DNA of 64,000 nucleotides. Origin: Isoetes taiwanensis. Taxonomy: Eukaryota; Streptophyta; Lycopodiopsida; Isoetales; Isoetaceae. The notes beneath the pieces are model-generated. The model searched no databases, was not told the DNA's origin, and saw only the letters and a list, made by a program, of their open reading frames with translations. Each line of letters begins with the position of its first letter. Positions within the stretch are counted from its first letter, which is position 1. The translations under genes and the position numbers were made by a program. Positions 23,100 to 35,395 of the stretch are shown here, piece by piece. The stretch lies in NCBI GenBank assembly GCA_021234155.1, contig JAJEKV010000008.1, forward strand, positions 15,179,294-15,243,293, in the 5' to 3' direction.

Positions 23100-24400
23100 T
23101 CAGGGATACTTACTCACCCCAACATTGGTGGGCTTTGCATTGATCATTGGTGACACCGCTGATAATAGAAGCGTCGGCCGCGCTACTCTATCGAGATCAT
23201 CGAGCCATTCATATATGCTGATGATGTGTACCTATCTAAGCTTACACAGCGGAACATACCAGCGACATCGATGCTGGACACGTGCATGGCCGTGATGCTC
23301 GCGTCCGTCGGCCCAAGACTAAGGTGGTTTGTTGTACTTTGGATTTCAGTTACGTATTGCTGGACACATCCATGCGACTCTGAGGTATTGTTGGAAGGCA
23401 TATGTGCAATGCAAAACTGATAGTCATAGGCCGGAGTTGTATGAGTTAGGCCCATAGTCACATTCGAGTCTAGTAGAGCTTTGTCATGCACATATGGGGT
23501 GGAAGTGCCAGGGCCCGGTGGTATCACTTGCTACTGGAATGACGGGCAGGTCGAGCCGTCTTGAATGCGAGCACTGAGGGGTGAAGTCCACCCGGATCCA
23601 TATCAAATTCTCTGCGAGGAGGCAGAGTTCTTGCCTCTTGAGGAGGCGGCCCTTCGTCGCCACATTGTCTATTTCGGAGAGGTGGTCAATATGGGCCGAT
23701 GCTTCGTCTCCCTAAACTAGCTTATATCATGGCAATGGGGCCCTTGTGCAGCCTCAAGGCTGTTGGAGAGAAAAGAAATCGTGGTTGGCTAGATGGAATG
23801 TCAGAACACAGTGCATCATATATATGCAAGCGAGAGGCGGTCGCCATAGCAGAGGCAATATCTTAGCCTTGCTTCCTCGTAAGCTTTGGGATGCAATGCC
23901 CTTGAACATGTCAAAGACTGACACACTATGATACATAAATCCCACATTGAGCAGGAGCCCGCCAATGCTACGCATTACCCACTTGCCCATGAAAAGTAGC
24001 GGACTCATTGCCTCCGATTAGCCGCGAGGGGGCACATCATCTTGAATTGAGGCGGGCGGATGGATTGGTGAAACCCGCCCGAGGACAAGCTCTGTCAATC
24101 TTTGCCAAATGGGAATCATTGAGGATGGATCCTCATACCCTTCAAGTTGCCCGGCATATGATCAAATTCGGACGCTATCTTTGGGTTAATTCCGGGCAGC
24201 GGTAAATACATGTGACGTGAGCCTGACATCGTGCAGGTCACGGGATCATATCTTCGGAGGTTATGGACATGCGAGATCCCGGTATGTCACCGGGCTACTT
24301 GACATATATATACATTGATGTATACTTATGCGGTTTGTGACATTCTTATTCGCCGCGGTTTTCCTTAGAAAGCCGCGCTTCGAGTAGAGGTTTTAACGGA
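23100..24400 (+). pseudogene. Second LINE reverse-transcriptase remnant
   Basis: A block with an (S)PTLVGLCIDH-like stretch at 23118-23145 is followed by FIYADDVYLSK at about 23208-23238. This is the RT catalytic box with the YADD core intact and the same order as in the LINE at 9.3-9.5 kb. Everything after it is broken by stops. The non-LTR 3' end at 24425-24484 has the same orientation and may be its terminus, but the link is not certain. Confidence 0.6.
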
Positions 24401-24409
24401 CTGATGATA

Positions 24410-24495
24410 TGGATTTGTTTCTTGTATTGGAGTCCACGGGCGATTGGCCTGGTGGGCAGATAAAAATCATTCTCATTCTCTATTCTCCTGTGAAC
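24410..24495 (+). mobile_element. 3' end of a non-LTR retroelement with CATTCTC-type tail
   Basis: CTTGTATTGGAGTCC, GCGATTGGCCTGGTGG and CAGATAAAAATC are followed by CATTCTCATTCTC. It is the second of three copies of this 3'-end motif. Confidence 0.65.
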
Positions 24496-25065
24496 TTGTC
24501 AGAGGCCACAAAGATAGGCACATTTGGAAGTACTCGCGAGTCCCGTCTTGGCTCCAAATCCTATCTTACGGAACTTTTAAAATTAAGTGAACGGTAGGGC
24601 ATCAGTAAACCTTCATTTACTGAATGGTAAGGATCACAAGATCAAGATTAAAGACAAAGATCAAGATTTGTTGGGAGAAATTATTAGGGCGGAAAAGGCT
24701 TGCCCTCGAGGAGCAGAATCTAAAGCAAAATATGGGAAGTGTGGGAATTGATACAAGGTTTGACCGGCGTTGCACAGGGCTAGTCTCTTCGTCTTGAGAA
24801 CTTATTATTCATTTTATGCATAGTTCATGGGTTCTCATCTTGCTAGCAACTAGGAAAAATTACTAGCAATATTAAATAACTCTACTCTTCCTGTTATATA
24901 CATTGTGCTATGGCCATAAGTTGTTTATTGGACAAGAAAGGTGTTAAGTCCATCTTGTAAAACCTCTTTAGGTTATCTTCAAGACTAAATGTATTCTAGT
25001 CAGGATATCTATTTCTCTGTCGAGAATTTTAGCTACAACAAAAGCTGAATTTAATGATCTCTGAC
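24496..25065. other. Intergenic; nothing recognised
   Basis: Short A-rich and purine-rich stretches without a gene or a clear repeat. Confidence 0.4.
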
Positions 25066-25089
25066 ACAATCTCTTATGCTCTAATGGTA

Positions 25090-25930
25090 TTTTGGAAAAA
25101 TTGCAAAATGCCCATATGAGTTTATGTAAGTACTAAAATGCCCTTATGAGTTCCAATTACCCAAAATGCCTATACAAACAAATGAATACCTTGTATAAAA
25201 TAAACCTACAAACAAATTTTCCAGTACCACTATACACCAAACTTAATTATCAAGAAATGCCCTATAGACCAAATGTTATTATCAAATTGCCATTTACATA
25301 CCAGATTTTGATCAATCTACACAAAACTAAATCTACCAAATCGCCTACACACAGAGCATAATTACTAAAATCTGACTTGCCTCCTACTCAGATTTAGCCA
25401 TAAATGCAGAATAGGATTTAGAGGGTCAATAAAATATTCTAGGAAGTCACAATCATCCCAGACGTTGGGGCCCTGGCTGCATGCATTGCCATCTCTTCCA
25501 TTACACCTTCCATAATGATATTCCTCTGCTCTACATCTTCTCCGTGCATGCATTTAGTTTTGGACATCGAAATGCACATGTTTGTTCTTTCTTATCAATA
25601 GCATCGCTCCATGCGCTAAAATTACAAAAACACTGGCTTCTTGTAAGTGTCACAACAAGAGCTGTGTGAGGTGGCTTTGAAGCAACTAAGTTTGATGCAT
25701 AGGACATTTTAGTAATTAAATTTGGTGTAGATTGATCCAAGGTGGCATATAATGCCATTTTGGTATATTCTACATTTGGTGTATGGGTGTATTTTCCCTG
25801 ACAAATTAATTTGGTCTCAGATAAATTAATGTTATTGTATACTTACTAGAGTGGCTTTTTGGTAATTTAGAGCTCATAAGTGACCTGATAATTCCCCATA
25901 AACTCATAGAGGCACATTTATTGATTTTCC
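25090..25930. mobile_element. Probable small non-autonomous TIR element (~0.84 kb)
   Basis: The left end reads GGAAAAATTGCAAAATGCCC then ATATGAGTTTATG and CTTATGAG; the reverse complement of 25850-25930 reads GGGAAAATCAATAAATGTGCC then TATGAGTTTATG and CTTATGAG. The two ends are therefore imperfect inverted repeats of about 70-80 bp. The interior carries further AAATGCC motifs and has no coding capacity. I could not identify a convincing target duplication, so the exact borders are approximate. Confidence 0.55.
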
Positions 25931-25935
25931 CTAAT

Positions 25936-26390
25936 TATATTCTGGCACTTTATTTAAATTGATGATATGTATTCTTTGCACACGGTAAATCTTGAAAATG
26001 GCAAGCCTTTACGGTTGGTATTTGAGGTCTCGTATGATGATGAGAGTTGGCGTTTCTTTGTTTACTTAACTATGCATTCGTAAGGTCTTGAAGCTCGTTT
26101 GGACAAACTCGAGGCTTGGGAAGATCATGTTCCTTGGCTTCAAATCTGGAAGAATCTTGCCAATAGGCAGCGCCTTTGTTTGATCAAGGATGTTTCATAA
26201 ATTGTATGCCACATCATGGATTTTCCTTCTCGAAAACCCTTTGAATTGGGGTTTTTCTTGGGAATGATGTAGTTTATTATGGCATCCTTGCATGAGTCCA
26301 CCTAGTAGATTGGCCCTCTGATCAGCGATAAAAATCGATTCTTATTCTTATTCTTATTCTTATTCTTATTCTTATTCCTACTTATTCCAA
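25936..26390 (+). mobile_element. Non-LTR retroelement 3' fragment with (TTCTTA)n tail
   Basis: A 3' end motif with TAGATTGGCCCTCTG and GCGATAAAAATCG (26308-26336) is followed by about seven TTCTTA units to ~26380. An open stretch upstream (about 26000-26199) ends in TAA and could be the end of the element's reading frame, but no motif proves it. Confidence 0.6.
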
Positions 26391-28690
26391 AACAACCTAT
26401 AGCACGCCCTATCAGTTTTGCTCTGCTATTTGGAAGCGGGAATGGCCAAGGATTTGCTACTTGATTTGGAGTGGGAACGGTTACCTTCTTTGAGTGAGCC
26501 TTGATATTGATATGTTCTTGAGGATCATTTTTTATGTCATATACTCATTCGCCACATTCTATTGCGTATATAAGGAGTTGCACTATTTTCATTGAGTATG
26601 TGATGGAAATGCTAATTTTTGGATGACAGAAATTGCATTATCTCTTGCCGATTAATCACGGTGATTTAGAAGGAGGTAGCTTAGTAAAATTTTTTGAAAA
26701 CGAATTGAATGAGACCTTTTGTAATATCAAGTTTGAAGTAATGACCTATAACATACAGTTTTTTGGCCATTTGGATCTTTCAAAGTATTTCTCATTTTGG
26801 TATTGGGCCTTCCTCTTCTCTATTTTTGTGTCAGGAGCGGCCTTGGCATGCATTTATGTTATATATAAGCTTGCAATATTATGTAAGGTCTTGTACACCT
26901 TACTCAAAGCTATTGCTCTAATCTTGTAAGATATATTGATTTTTTCATTGCATTGATGCCTACTGGATATATGGCATTATTGGAAATCCATATATCCTTG
27001 CAGGGCTACACATATGATGGGTTTTTGACACAGGGAATTTGTCCATTCTGCATTTTGAAACATGGATATCAGTATGATGTGTTCTTAGGAATGCTAATCA
27101 ATATGTATTGAAAATGTGAAACCAATAACAGGTGCCACTCAAATGCTTGACTTTGGAAATCTATGCACAACTTTATTGTTAAGAAGATGAGTTTTATGAA
27201 TTATGTTATTTGCTTTTACGGTCTTTTAGTGAGCTTGACTTCCATAGTTTTTTGAAACATGCAGAGCATATATAAGGACCTTGTTATCACTAGATGTTTT
27301 CAACTCTCTAATGGATCCATCACATATGAAAGACCTAAATTTAAGCTTTTTAAAATTACGTCTGCAGATCAAAGGAGCTCTGCATGAAGACGGCAGAGGA
27401 TGCACAACTGTTAAAGATCTTTCTAAAAATTGGTCGATACATCAATCTCTATTTAATTGCCTCTACATGCTGCAATCACAATTTCACCTTGGTCATTGCC
27501 TCAGGGACTAGAATTTTACCAGGTTTCTAAAATGAACAACTTGGGTTCTTTTCTTATGCCTCATCTTATCCTTTTATGGTATATAGAGATTAGGATCTGT
27601 GGATAGAGGTATCGGCAAAGAAATGAGAGCGAGCTTATTGGAGAAAGATAAAAGTTTCCCCCCTATAATTTCTGGTGTGTGGTCACTCAAAATCTTGTTC
27701 ATGGCCTAGGCATCGAACCATATGTGGCATTCCTTCCCCTATTTCTTATCTTGTGTATAGAATGCTATATATTCTAGATTCTTTGTTGTTTATTGCAAGT
27801 AATCCCTCGAAATTCTTCTTACTAATTTGTTGTCCCAACAAGCTCATATTGACATATTTCATTACAATGCTAAGCTAGTTCAATCTTGTCTTTGTGTAGT
27901 TGACATTGTTGAATTACACCATAGTAATTGATAATAGATTTTCGTCTACCTATATTGTTATACATGCGATTATTTTCAATTGTGGTATTCACTTATATTG
28001 TGGTATGTAATTGCTTCATTAACTGCCACTAGAAGCATCCTTATTGTGCTGAAGCATCCTTTTTGGATATATGACAATTTCTTTGAAGGATGTACTTGCA
28101 TGGCTATCATTCTATTAATAACTAAATTGCAAAATTAATTGCATATATAATTTGCTTGCATTGTCTATTGGACATAAACAATGAATGTACATTCAAACGT
28201 ATCTACAACCTAGACAATGACCGAAAATATAATTCTATCCATGACCATCACACAACATTGCAAACATACAAATTTGCAATTACAAGCAACAATAGACATA
28301 TGCCCACTCTTGATGTTGCAAATGTAGTCACATCCACAAACAATACATATATGTTCACCCTCCATGCTACGAATATTATCACATTAACATGCGCATAATT
28401 ACTATTTGTTGCCATGACTCCAAACAATACCTCCTCAAAGCTTCAATATCTCAACTTCAAATCTTTAGGCCATGATAAACCCCACCTTGTTCCATCCAAC
28501 TCAACATATATTGTATATTCCTTCCTTCCCCAAGCCTGCATTACTGCTAGTTTTGTAATTTTGTCTTCTATGTCAGAAACAATAAAAAGCATTTGTTTTG
28601 TCAAACTAATGTTGTCTTTATGAAACGAGTACTTTTATGATCTCAGAAACAACAATACCATGTTTTTGAATATAGGGTCTTTCATAAGCA
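26391..28690. other. AT-rich intergenic; no gene supported
   Basis: Open frames at 26633-26929 (98 codons with hydrophobic stretches), 27281-27511 and 28156-28398 show no recognisable domain and no flanking splice logic. I leave them unassigned. Confidence 0.4.
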
Positions 28691-28707
28691 TCTAGACTCG
28701 AAAAAAT

Positions 28708-28744
28708 ATTCCTAGGATGGGTCCTATGAGACAACTAGTTGGCC
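28708..28744 (+). repeat. 37-bp perfect repeat, copy 1
   Basis: ATTCCTAGGATGGGTCCTAT and the next 17 bases recur identically at 29763-29799, just after the left copy of the LTR-like repeat. It may mark an LTR/leader junction. Confidence 0.85.
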
Positions 28745-29089
28745 GAGTGAAGTGGTGTTCTCATTGAGCTTTGTAAAACATTGAGTACAAATGGATCCCT
28801 CACTAGGGATAGATAAATTTGGAAATATGAACTTTTAATGCTCCGAAACTAGACAATCATCGAGAGCATGATGAAACTGAAGAACATAAAAGATGGTTTT
28901 ATTAGCACTTGGTCGATGCAAAGGTGAGAAGACTCGGTGGATTGCTCCTCATCGGGAAGACGAACCATGCCTTCTTAGGTTTTGGAGGACACCCAAGCAA
29001 ATAGTTGAAGCCACCCCCGCACTATGGCAACCACAAGACCTTAGACAATCCTGCGGGAATCAAGGCCGAAAGAAAAAAAATAACCCACA

Positions 29090-29540
29090 ATGAGTTAGAT
29101 GCCATAGGCAAGAAAACCTCGAGGCTCGTGGCCACGCCGAGAAAGAAAACAACAAATGAATTAATCGGGAACCGTCCGCGGAATGACCATCGCGGGAAAA
29201 ACAACCGATTAGTGCTGCCTCGGAGGCTACAAAGACCACCGGAGAAAAACATGAAATAATAAATATCGACTCGGAGGCTACAATGCCAATCGAGAAAAAA
29301 ACATGAATGAAATGATAAGTCTCGGAGGTTACAAGTACACCTGAGAAAATTGAAAAATAAAACGTATGCAAATTGCCACGCTTGAGAAAAAATGAACAAG
29401 AAAACATGTCTCAAGGCCACAACCACGAATGAGAAAACTAATGAAAAGATAAGAAAGTCTCTGAGGCTACAAAGGCCACGAGAAAAATGAAAAATTAAGA
29501 ATATATGCACTACCAAAGAAGATAGAAAGAAAGCATGGAA
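29090..29540 (+). repeat. Short-period (~65 bp) degenerate tandem repeat, A-rich
   Basis: CTCGGAGGCTACAA-like blocks, each followed by CCAC.(C)GAGAAAAA and ATGAA, recur about six times (29218, 29269, 29322, 29410 and 29458 are the clearest). Open frames on the opposite strand here are Phe/Ser/Leu-rich by composition only. Confidence 0.65.
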
Positions 29541-29582
29541 GATATCGGGGGCTATAAGGTGACGAAAAATGAATCACAAGCT

Positions 29583-29775
29583 CAAATATAACAGGGGAGA
29601 GGAGGGGCGGAAACCGGTGGAGCAAAAAATGAGCGTAATAGAAAGGAGCTCAAGAGAACGCCGATGGCGGAAATGAGGAAGGAGGCGTATAAATAGGGAG
29701 AGCAAGGTAGAGCGCCCCATCCAGGAATGGCGATTCTATTGCTATTGCAATAGAATCGCGGCATTCCTAGGATGG
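29583..29775 (+). repeat. LTR-like direct repeat, left copy, with TATA box
   Basis: About 170 bp match 35222-35395: GGTGGAGCAAAAAATGAGC, AATAGAAAGGAG, AGAGAACGCCGATGG, GGAAATGAGGAAGGAGGCG, TATAAATA (29688-29695) and CATCCA.GGAATGGCGATT. It also contains a perfect 13-bp hairpin, GCGATTCTATTGC (29730-29742) with its complement at 29747-29759, which is deleted from the right copy. A purine run precedes it at 29590-29605. Confidence 0.75.
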
Positions 29776-29799
29776 GTCCTATGAGACAACTAGTTGGCC
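29763..29799 (+). repeat. 37-bp perfect repeat, copy 2
   Basis: Identical to 28708-28744; starts inside the end of the LTR-like repeat and runs into the purine-rich tract. Confidence 0.85.
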
Positions 29800-32700
29800 C
29801 GATGAAGAGGAATCAACCTCAAAAAGAATGGATCAAACCAAGATGACAAGGAAAAAATCTGTCCACAAATGAAACGAAGGAAGAAATTGGCGTAAAAAGA
29901 CGATTGAAAAGATCGCAAAGGAGGTAAACAAATAAATCATGGGCAAGGCTGATAGAGTAACCGGAATAATCAACGTAGAAGGCACAAAGATGATATATGG
30001 ATGCCAACAGAGAAAGAAAAGTAAAACAAACCAAGAGGAGACATGGTAAAGGTTGAAATATATAGTCCGTGAGGACTAGCATAATACAATGGTGCAAGTA
30101 AGCCCAAAGATAAACGAACCAACGGGGTAAATATGCACAAACATAATGGACTGGGAACAAAAGGAGTCGATGGGATGGCGAAGTAAGGAAAACAAGTGGA
30201 AAAAAGAGGCCAATCAAAATAAGGCAAAAAGGCACTACACAAAAGGAGATAAGGGGTCAAAGAGAATATCTGGACAAGGGAAGAGACCTAACAATGACAT
30301 ATTCGGGCAAAAGAAAAGGACCGGGAAAATGGACAACAGAGAAAAGAAAGAGAAGGAAACATTGTTAAAAAGGACAAAATAGATCGAAAAGAAATGGGAC
30401 GAAAAATGTGGCACACTAGAATATGTGGGACAACTCTCGAGGAATGAAGAAAACACCAAGCGGAGACCAAATCAACAAACATGACAATAACAAGGGATAC
30501 AAGACAACAACATTATGCGTAAGAGAAATTCCAGACAAAAAGAGACGGCATAATAAAACCGATGGCAAAGGCAAAACAAGAGAAATAATGAGAGGAAATG
30601 AAATAAGGCAAAGGTAAATGGTCCAAAGACGCAAATTAGATGTAAGGAGTGAGTAAACCATGATTAAAGGAGTCCAAATAGAAGAAAGCGATCTAAAGAA
30701 CAAATATAACTACAGACTGCAGATGAGAAAAAAAAAAATAAAAAATGAAGGAAATAATAGACTCAAATAAAGAAAGCAAGAGAAATAAATAAAAAACTGG
30801 ATTGGAAAATGAAGGAGAAAAAAATGAGTCAAGAAAGGGGCCAATAGAATAAAAAGGAGCCAATCCGAAACATGGACTAAAACCTAATAATTGAATGGGA
30901 GACAATTAACACTAAACTAATAGGAGGTATGCATGTGGAACGGACCAACGGAATAAACAACTCACTGTAGAACAAAGACCTACGATGCAACATGGCCAAG
31001 TAGAGCAAATTGAAAAAGGGAACAAGCAACAAATGGGATAATATGATCTAAGGTTTCCGCAACACCAAGAATCGACAAAGTCAATGGGGCAACCAAAAAG
31101 GAGACTAATGAAACAACGTGAACAAAGGCATAATAGAACTATCAAAGGAGCCAATGGGACCTAACCAAATAGCTACAGCAAATGGAGCATGTAGGAAACA
31201 ATAGAAAAACTGATACTCATGGAAACATATAACCCAAAAAGAGGTACAATGACACAAAATGAGCTATGAAAAAAACAATCGCAACCAAAACATAAAAAGT
31301 GGAATAACCTAGAGTAATGTGTACATAGAACTATACCCATAGAAAAAAATAAAGCATTAGGACCACGTGAAAATACAAGGGCATGGAATATGAGTCGACA
31401 TGTAAGATATATGCAATGCTCCAACGTAAAGCCAAGTACAAAAAACAACTCCAAATGCTCAAAACCAACCATATAAAGCATACAACTACAATAGAGCTAT
31501 GAAAATGCAAAATCCAAGAGATGAGTCAACATTGTAAGGTATGCAGAGTGTAAGCCCAAGATAACGCCAAGTACACAAAACAACTCCAGGTCCCACAAAC
31601 AACCATAAAAGCAGCCACAACTACAAAACGGGGCCATGAAATGTGAAACCCAAAAAGAACGGTTAACTAAGCAGGAGAATGATTCTGAATATGAAGAATG
31701 ATCAATCCCCTAGAGAAAGATGAGCAAAGAAGGAGACAAGACCACCGATCGCTAGACGAAATAAATCAAGTAAATGCATACATCTATAACCAAACGCACC
31801 ACCCAATAAATGAATTAATCTAAAAAGCTGAACACAAAGAAAAAACAGAAAGAATATGAAACATGATTCGACATGCCAAAACAACGAGCATACTATCGAA
31901 GAAGAAACAACGAGACCAAAGTTAACAAGTCCGCAATGAATGAAAAGGATAAAAAACTGGCTCGAGAGAATGGAACGAGAGAAATTCGATGAAAGAGCAA
32001 AGTTATGATAGACATCCAACTCGACATATTATTACATCGAGAAACGTAACTCATCCCCGCCAAACGCACATAAGTAAAGAGCTAATACCAAACCGAACCA
32101 TGAGTAAAAAGAAATGAAACAAAACGTGTGTTTTGAAGACCTAAGATCTAAGATGCAAAGGATGCGAGCATAGAGAATGCAAAGATCAAATTGCATAGAA
32201 TTGATAAGCAATAACCGAGGCATCAAACCGGTTACTTAAAATGCTCAAAAGGATGCTCTTACTAAAAAATGGAACTTTTAGAGCAAAAAAGCTCATATGC
32301 AAAGAGAAACTTACCAAGAGAGAATGCAAAGATCAACGAAAGCAACCGGGTACATAGAGAAAACCAAGGGGATTCAAGCGGTTAAAGAACTAAAAAGGAG
32401 CTTGATGAAACTAGGAGCAAAAAGGGAGGTAAAAAGGATGAACAAAAATGAACCCTCCTTTCGTGCAAACAAGTCGAACTAGAAAGAATGGCAATGTGAA
32501 TATAGAAACGAGACCATGGACAATGAAGATAAGACCAAGATGCAAAAGTTTTATAGGCCCTTAAGGTAGCCATGAAAAAAACTAAGAAAAGAGTGTACAA
32601 AGGCCCTCAAAGACATCCATGAGAAAGAATTGAGGATTATGGAATGGATCATGCACCTATCTAGAGAATACATAATAACAGCACCATAAACGGAAAACGA

Positions 32701-35221
32701 TTTGCACAATCATAGAACAAATGAGCCAAAGAACCTAGAAAACAATAAAAGAAAACTACAGATCATGATGTACGTCTAATCTAAGCAATCAGATGAACCC
32801 CAAATGACTAGAATGTCAAAGCACATAAAGCCTATGAAGACAAGCGTAAGCCCTAAGGAGATTACAAGGACCCTGAACGTCCGCGACTAGCACTAAAAGC
32901 AAAAACATGGGCATGAGCCTGAAATCTGTAACCACAAAATAATATTGAAACTCATAGACATGACAAAAAGCAGAAAAAACGAGAACCACCAAAAACTAGA
33001 CAATGTAAGCACAAGGACAACATCGAGGAACAAAACAAGTATGGAGTAAGGGACATACCAACCCTAGCCACAGTTATACAAGCACATATTGTACTCGAAT
33101 ATGATCCAGCAAGTCAAGGGAGCATGGAGATAGCCAAAGGCGAAAATGAAAGTATTAAAAATGAAAAAATAAGTGCATGGGACCAAAAAACCAAGCCATG
33201 ATGAAGATACACCTCCAAAGGAAGAAGAGATTGGGCGCAACCAACTCATATAGCTGTGCAACATATAACCAAGAGATACAAAAAAAACGACCCCCCAATG
33301 AGCAAACGAATAGGTCCAAACATTGCGCACAAACTCAACGAACAAACAAGGGCAAAGTGAACCCCGAACATACCCCGCACAATGATCCCTATTCTCGGAG
33401 CCAGAGGGTGCAACCATGATAAATGTACATGGCAAAAAAATATGTTCAAGTCCCCATGATAGGGAGTACAAAGCCAGAGAAACATCAATCTAGTGTTTGA
33501 GGGGGGCAGGGACCTTGATTATGTGCGACTCACATCGTCACAAAGAAAACCATGCAACTTGAGTTAGAAGGAACCAAAAGCGATAAAGTTCCATTCAATC
33601 CGTACGATATCAAATGTGAAATTCAATACCCCATGATTACAACAAGATGAAATGCCTATGCAATGTCAATTGTACACATGCTACAAACCATACAACGCTA
33701 TTGCGAAGAGGACAACAAAGGCATGTAAGAGGCATATACGCTTAAAATATCGATTCAAGAGAATAAGAAAAGTATAGCCTGTCAACATCAAGAGAAATGA
33801 ACAAGGAGGACCACTAAAACAAAGCTTCCGATGCATTATGAATAGCAAGCCCTATATGCAAACTTACTCTCATGCCACTTGTACAACAGAGCAGGTCACA
33901 AGCCATCTTACCGAATAGATCATGTACATCTTATTACTTAAATATGTTAACTGCTTGTTATGTAACCCTTTGCACATGTATGTGATCAACGCCACCATTG
34001 ATTTCCTCACATAATCCGCCATGATGAGCAACCTTGAGATGTTGGTTAATATGGGGCAATCGATAGAAGTGTATATGCAAGAGTATCACATGCAACAACT
34101 TATATGTTCACATAGCGCTAGTCTGAACATAGAAAATGAAAAGCTCAAAGAAATTAACGAAAGCAAGCATAACATATAATGAATAACACGAGATCCGACA
34201 AATGCAAGAGTAAAATACAAATGAATGGGACATAAGATCCGACAAACGCAAGAGTAAAATACAATGAACAAGAACACGATAAACACAAAACACCCCTACT
34301 TACCAAACTCATAGAGCAAGCACATTACAATTTTAAGAAGGAAAAAGAATGCGCCGGGTAACCTTAGAGAAAAGGGGCAAGGGAAACTGATACCTGGTAT
34401 CCCTGCCCAAGAAAGCAACTTCGTCACAGGAAGCGGTGGCAGATCGGCCATGGGTGTCGGATGCGGCCGATTTTGAGATCCGATGCAGGTGTGATGCCGC
34501 AATCTCCAAAACCAACACATCAAGTTTACTAAGGAAAGGAAAAAAATGAGCATAGAGGCACCGCATCTAACTCGCACATGGGCTGTTGCAAACCCTCGAT
34601 TAGTTTGAAAGAAGATTCAAACGAATGTAAAGGGGCATCGATCCATGGTAAGATGCACGATGAGGAAGATGCATCCCCAGCACCAACCCATCATGTAAAC
34701 ACGCCCGTAATCAAGCAAAAAGGTAATCAAAGCTGGGCTGGTAGGATCGAGAGTAAACCAGAAGCGTAGAAAAACAAGGTAGGAAACCGTAACCTCAAGA
34801 TTTCGAGAAAAAATATGAGAAACCGGAATGCAAGCTGGAACTTCCCCGAACCAAACAAACTTAAAATCGAAGACATGGGAAAGAGGGAAGCAAACAATCC
34901 ACCAAGGGCGGGCAGCGCAGAGATCGATGGCAAAGGAGAGACCCAAACAAAAGAGGCTATCATCTAAGAACTTGAAGTAAATGATCCAAAGAAAATCACT
35001 GAAACCCACATGCTTAGTCAGCAGATCAAACCAAAACCACTAATCAAACTAGCTTGTAACCACGCACCAAACACGTTGAAAAAAAGAACAAACCAATCCA
35101 TCGAATCAAACTCACCTTTGAAAAGCCAAAGAACCGTGAGTGAAGACAACAAGACCTCGAAAGCAATCACACAAAAGCTATCCCGCTGAGAAGAAAGAAG
35201 CAAAATAATTTGACGCTTATC
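29776..35221. mobile_element. Purine-rich non-coding tract, probable internal region of a large non-autonomous LTR element
   Basis: About 5.4 kb are strikingly A- and purine-rich on the + strand, with no retroviral protein motif in any frame. They are bounded by ~170-bp direct repeats that carry matching TATA boxes. Local duplications occur inside: ~130 bp (31425-31510 and 31555-31665, with CCAAGTACA.AAAACAACTCCA) and ~44 bp (AGATCCGACAAA.GCAAGAGTAAAATACAA at about 34190 and 34234). The many minus-strand open frames here (Phe/Leu/Cys/Ser-rich) come from strand composition. A large retrotransposon derivative (LARD) is the best explanation, but the LTR borders and a target duplication could not be fixed. 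Confidence 0.5.
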
Positions 35222-35395
35222 TCTTATCCGGTAGGAGAATAGATAGGATGAAAACTGGTGGAGCAAAAAATGAGCAGAATAGAAAGGAGTTTCAAGAGAA
35301 CGCCGATGGTCGGAAATGAGGAAGGAGGCGGTATAAATAGGAGAGCAAGGTAGGGGATCCCCATCCAAGGAATGGCGATTAGAATCGTGGCATTA
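35222..35395 (+). repeat. LTR-like direct repeat, right copy, with TATA box
   Basis: Partner of 29583-29775; TATAAATA at 35332-35339. The match ends at GGCATT, after which the two copies diverge. Confidence 0.75.

Noticed and set aside
26633-26929. Possible 98-residue membrane protein
   Set aside because: Two hydrophobic stretches but no homology, no promoter or splice evidence, and AT-rich DNA often yields such frames.
29000-34970. Many minus-strand open frames of 60-160 codons rich in Phe, Leu, Ser and Cys
   Set aside because: They follow from the purine-rich + strand (few stop codons on the pyrimidine-rich complement). They overlap each other in several frames and show no domain.
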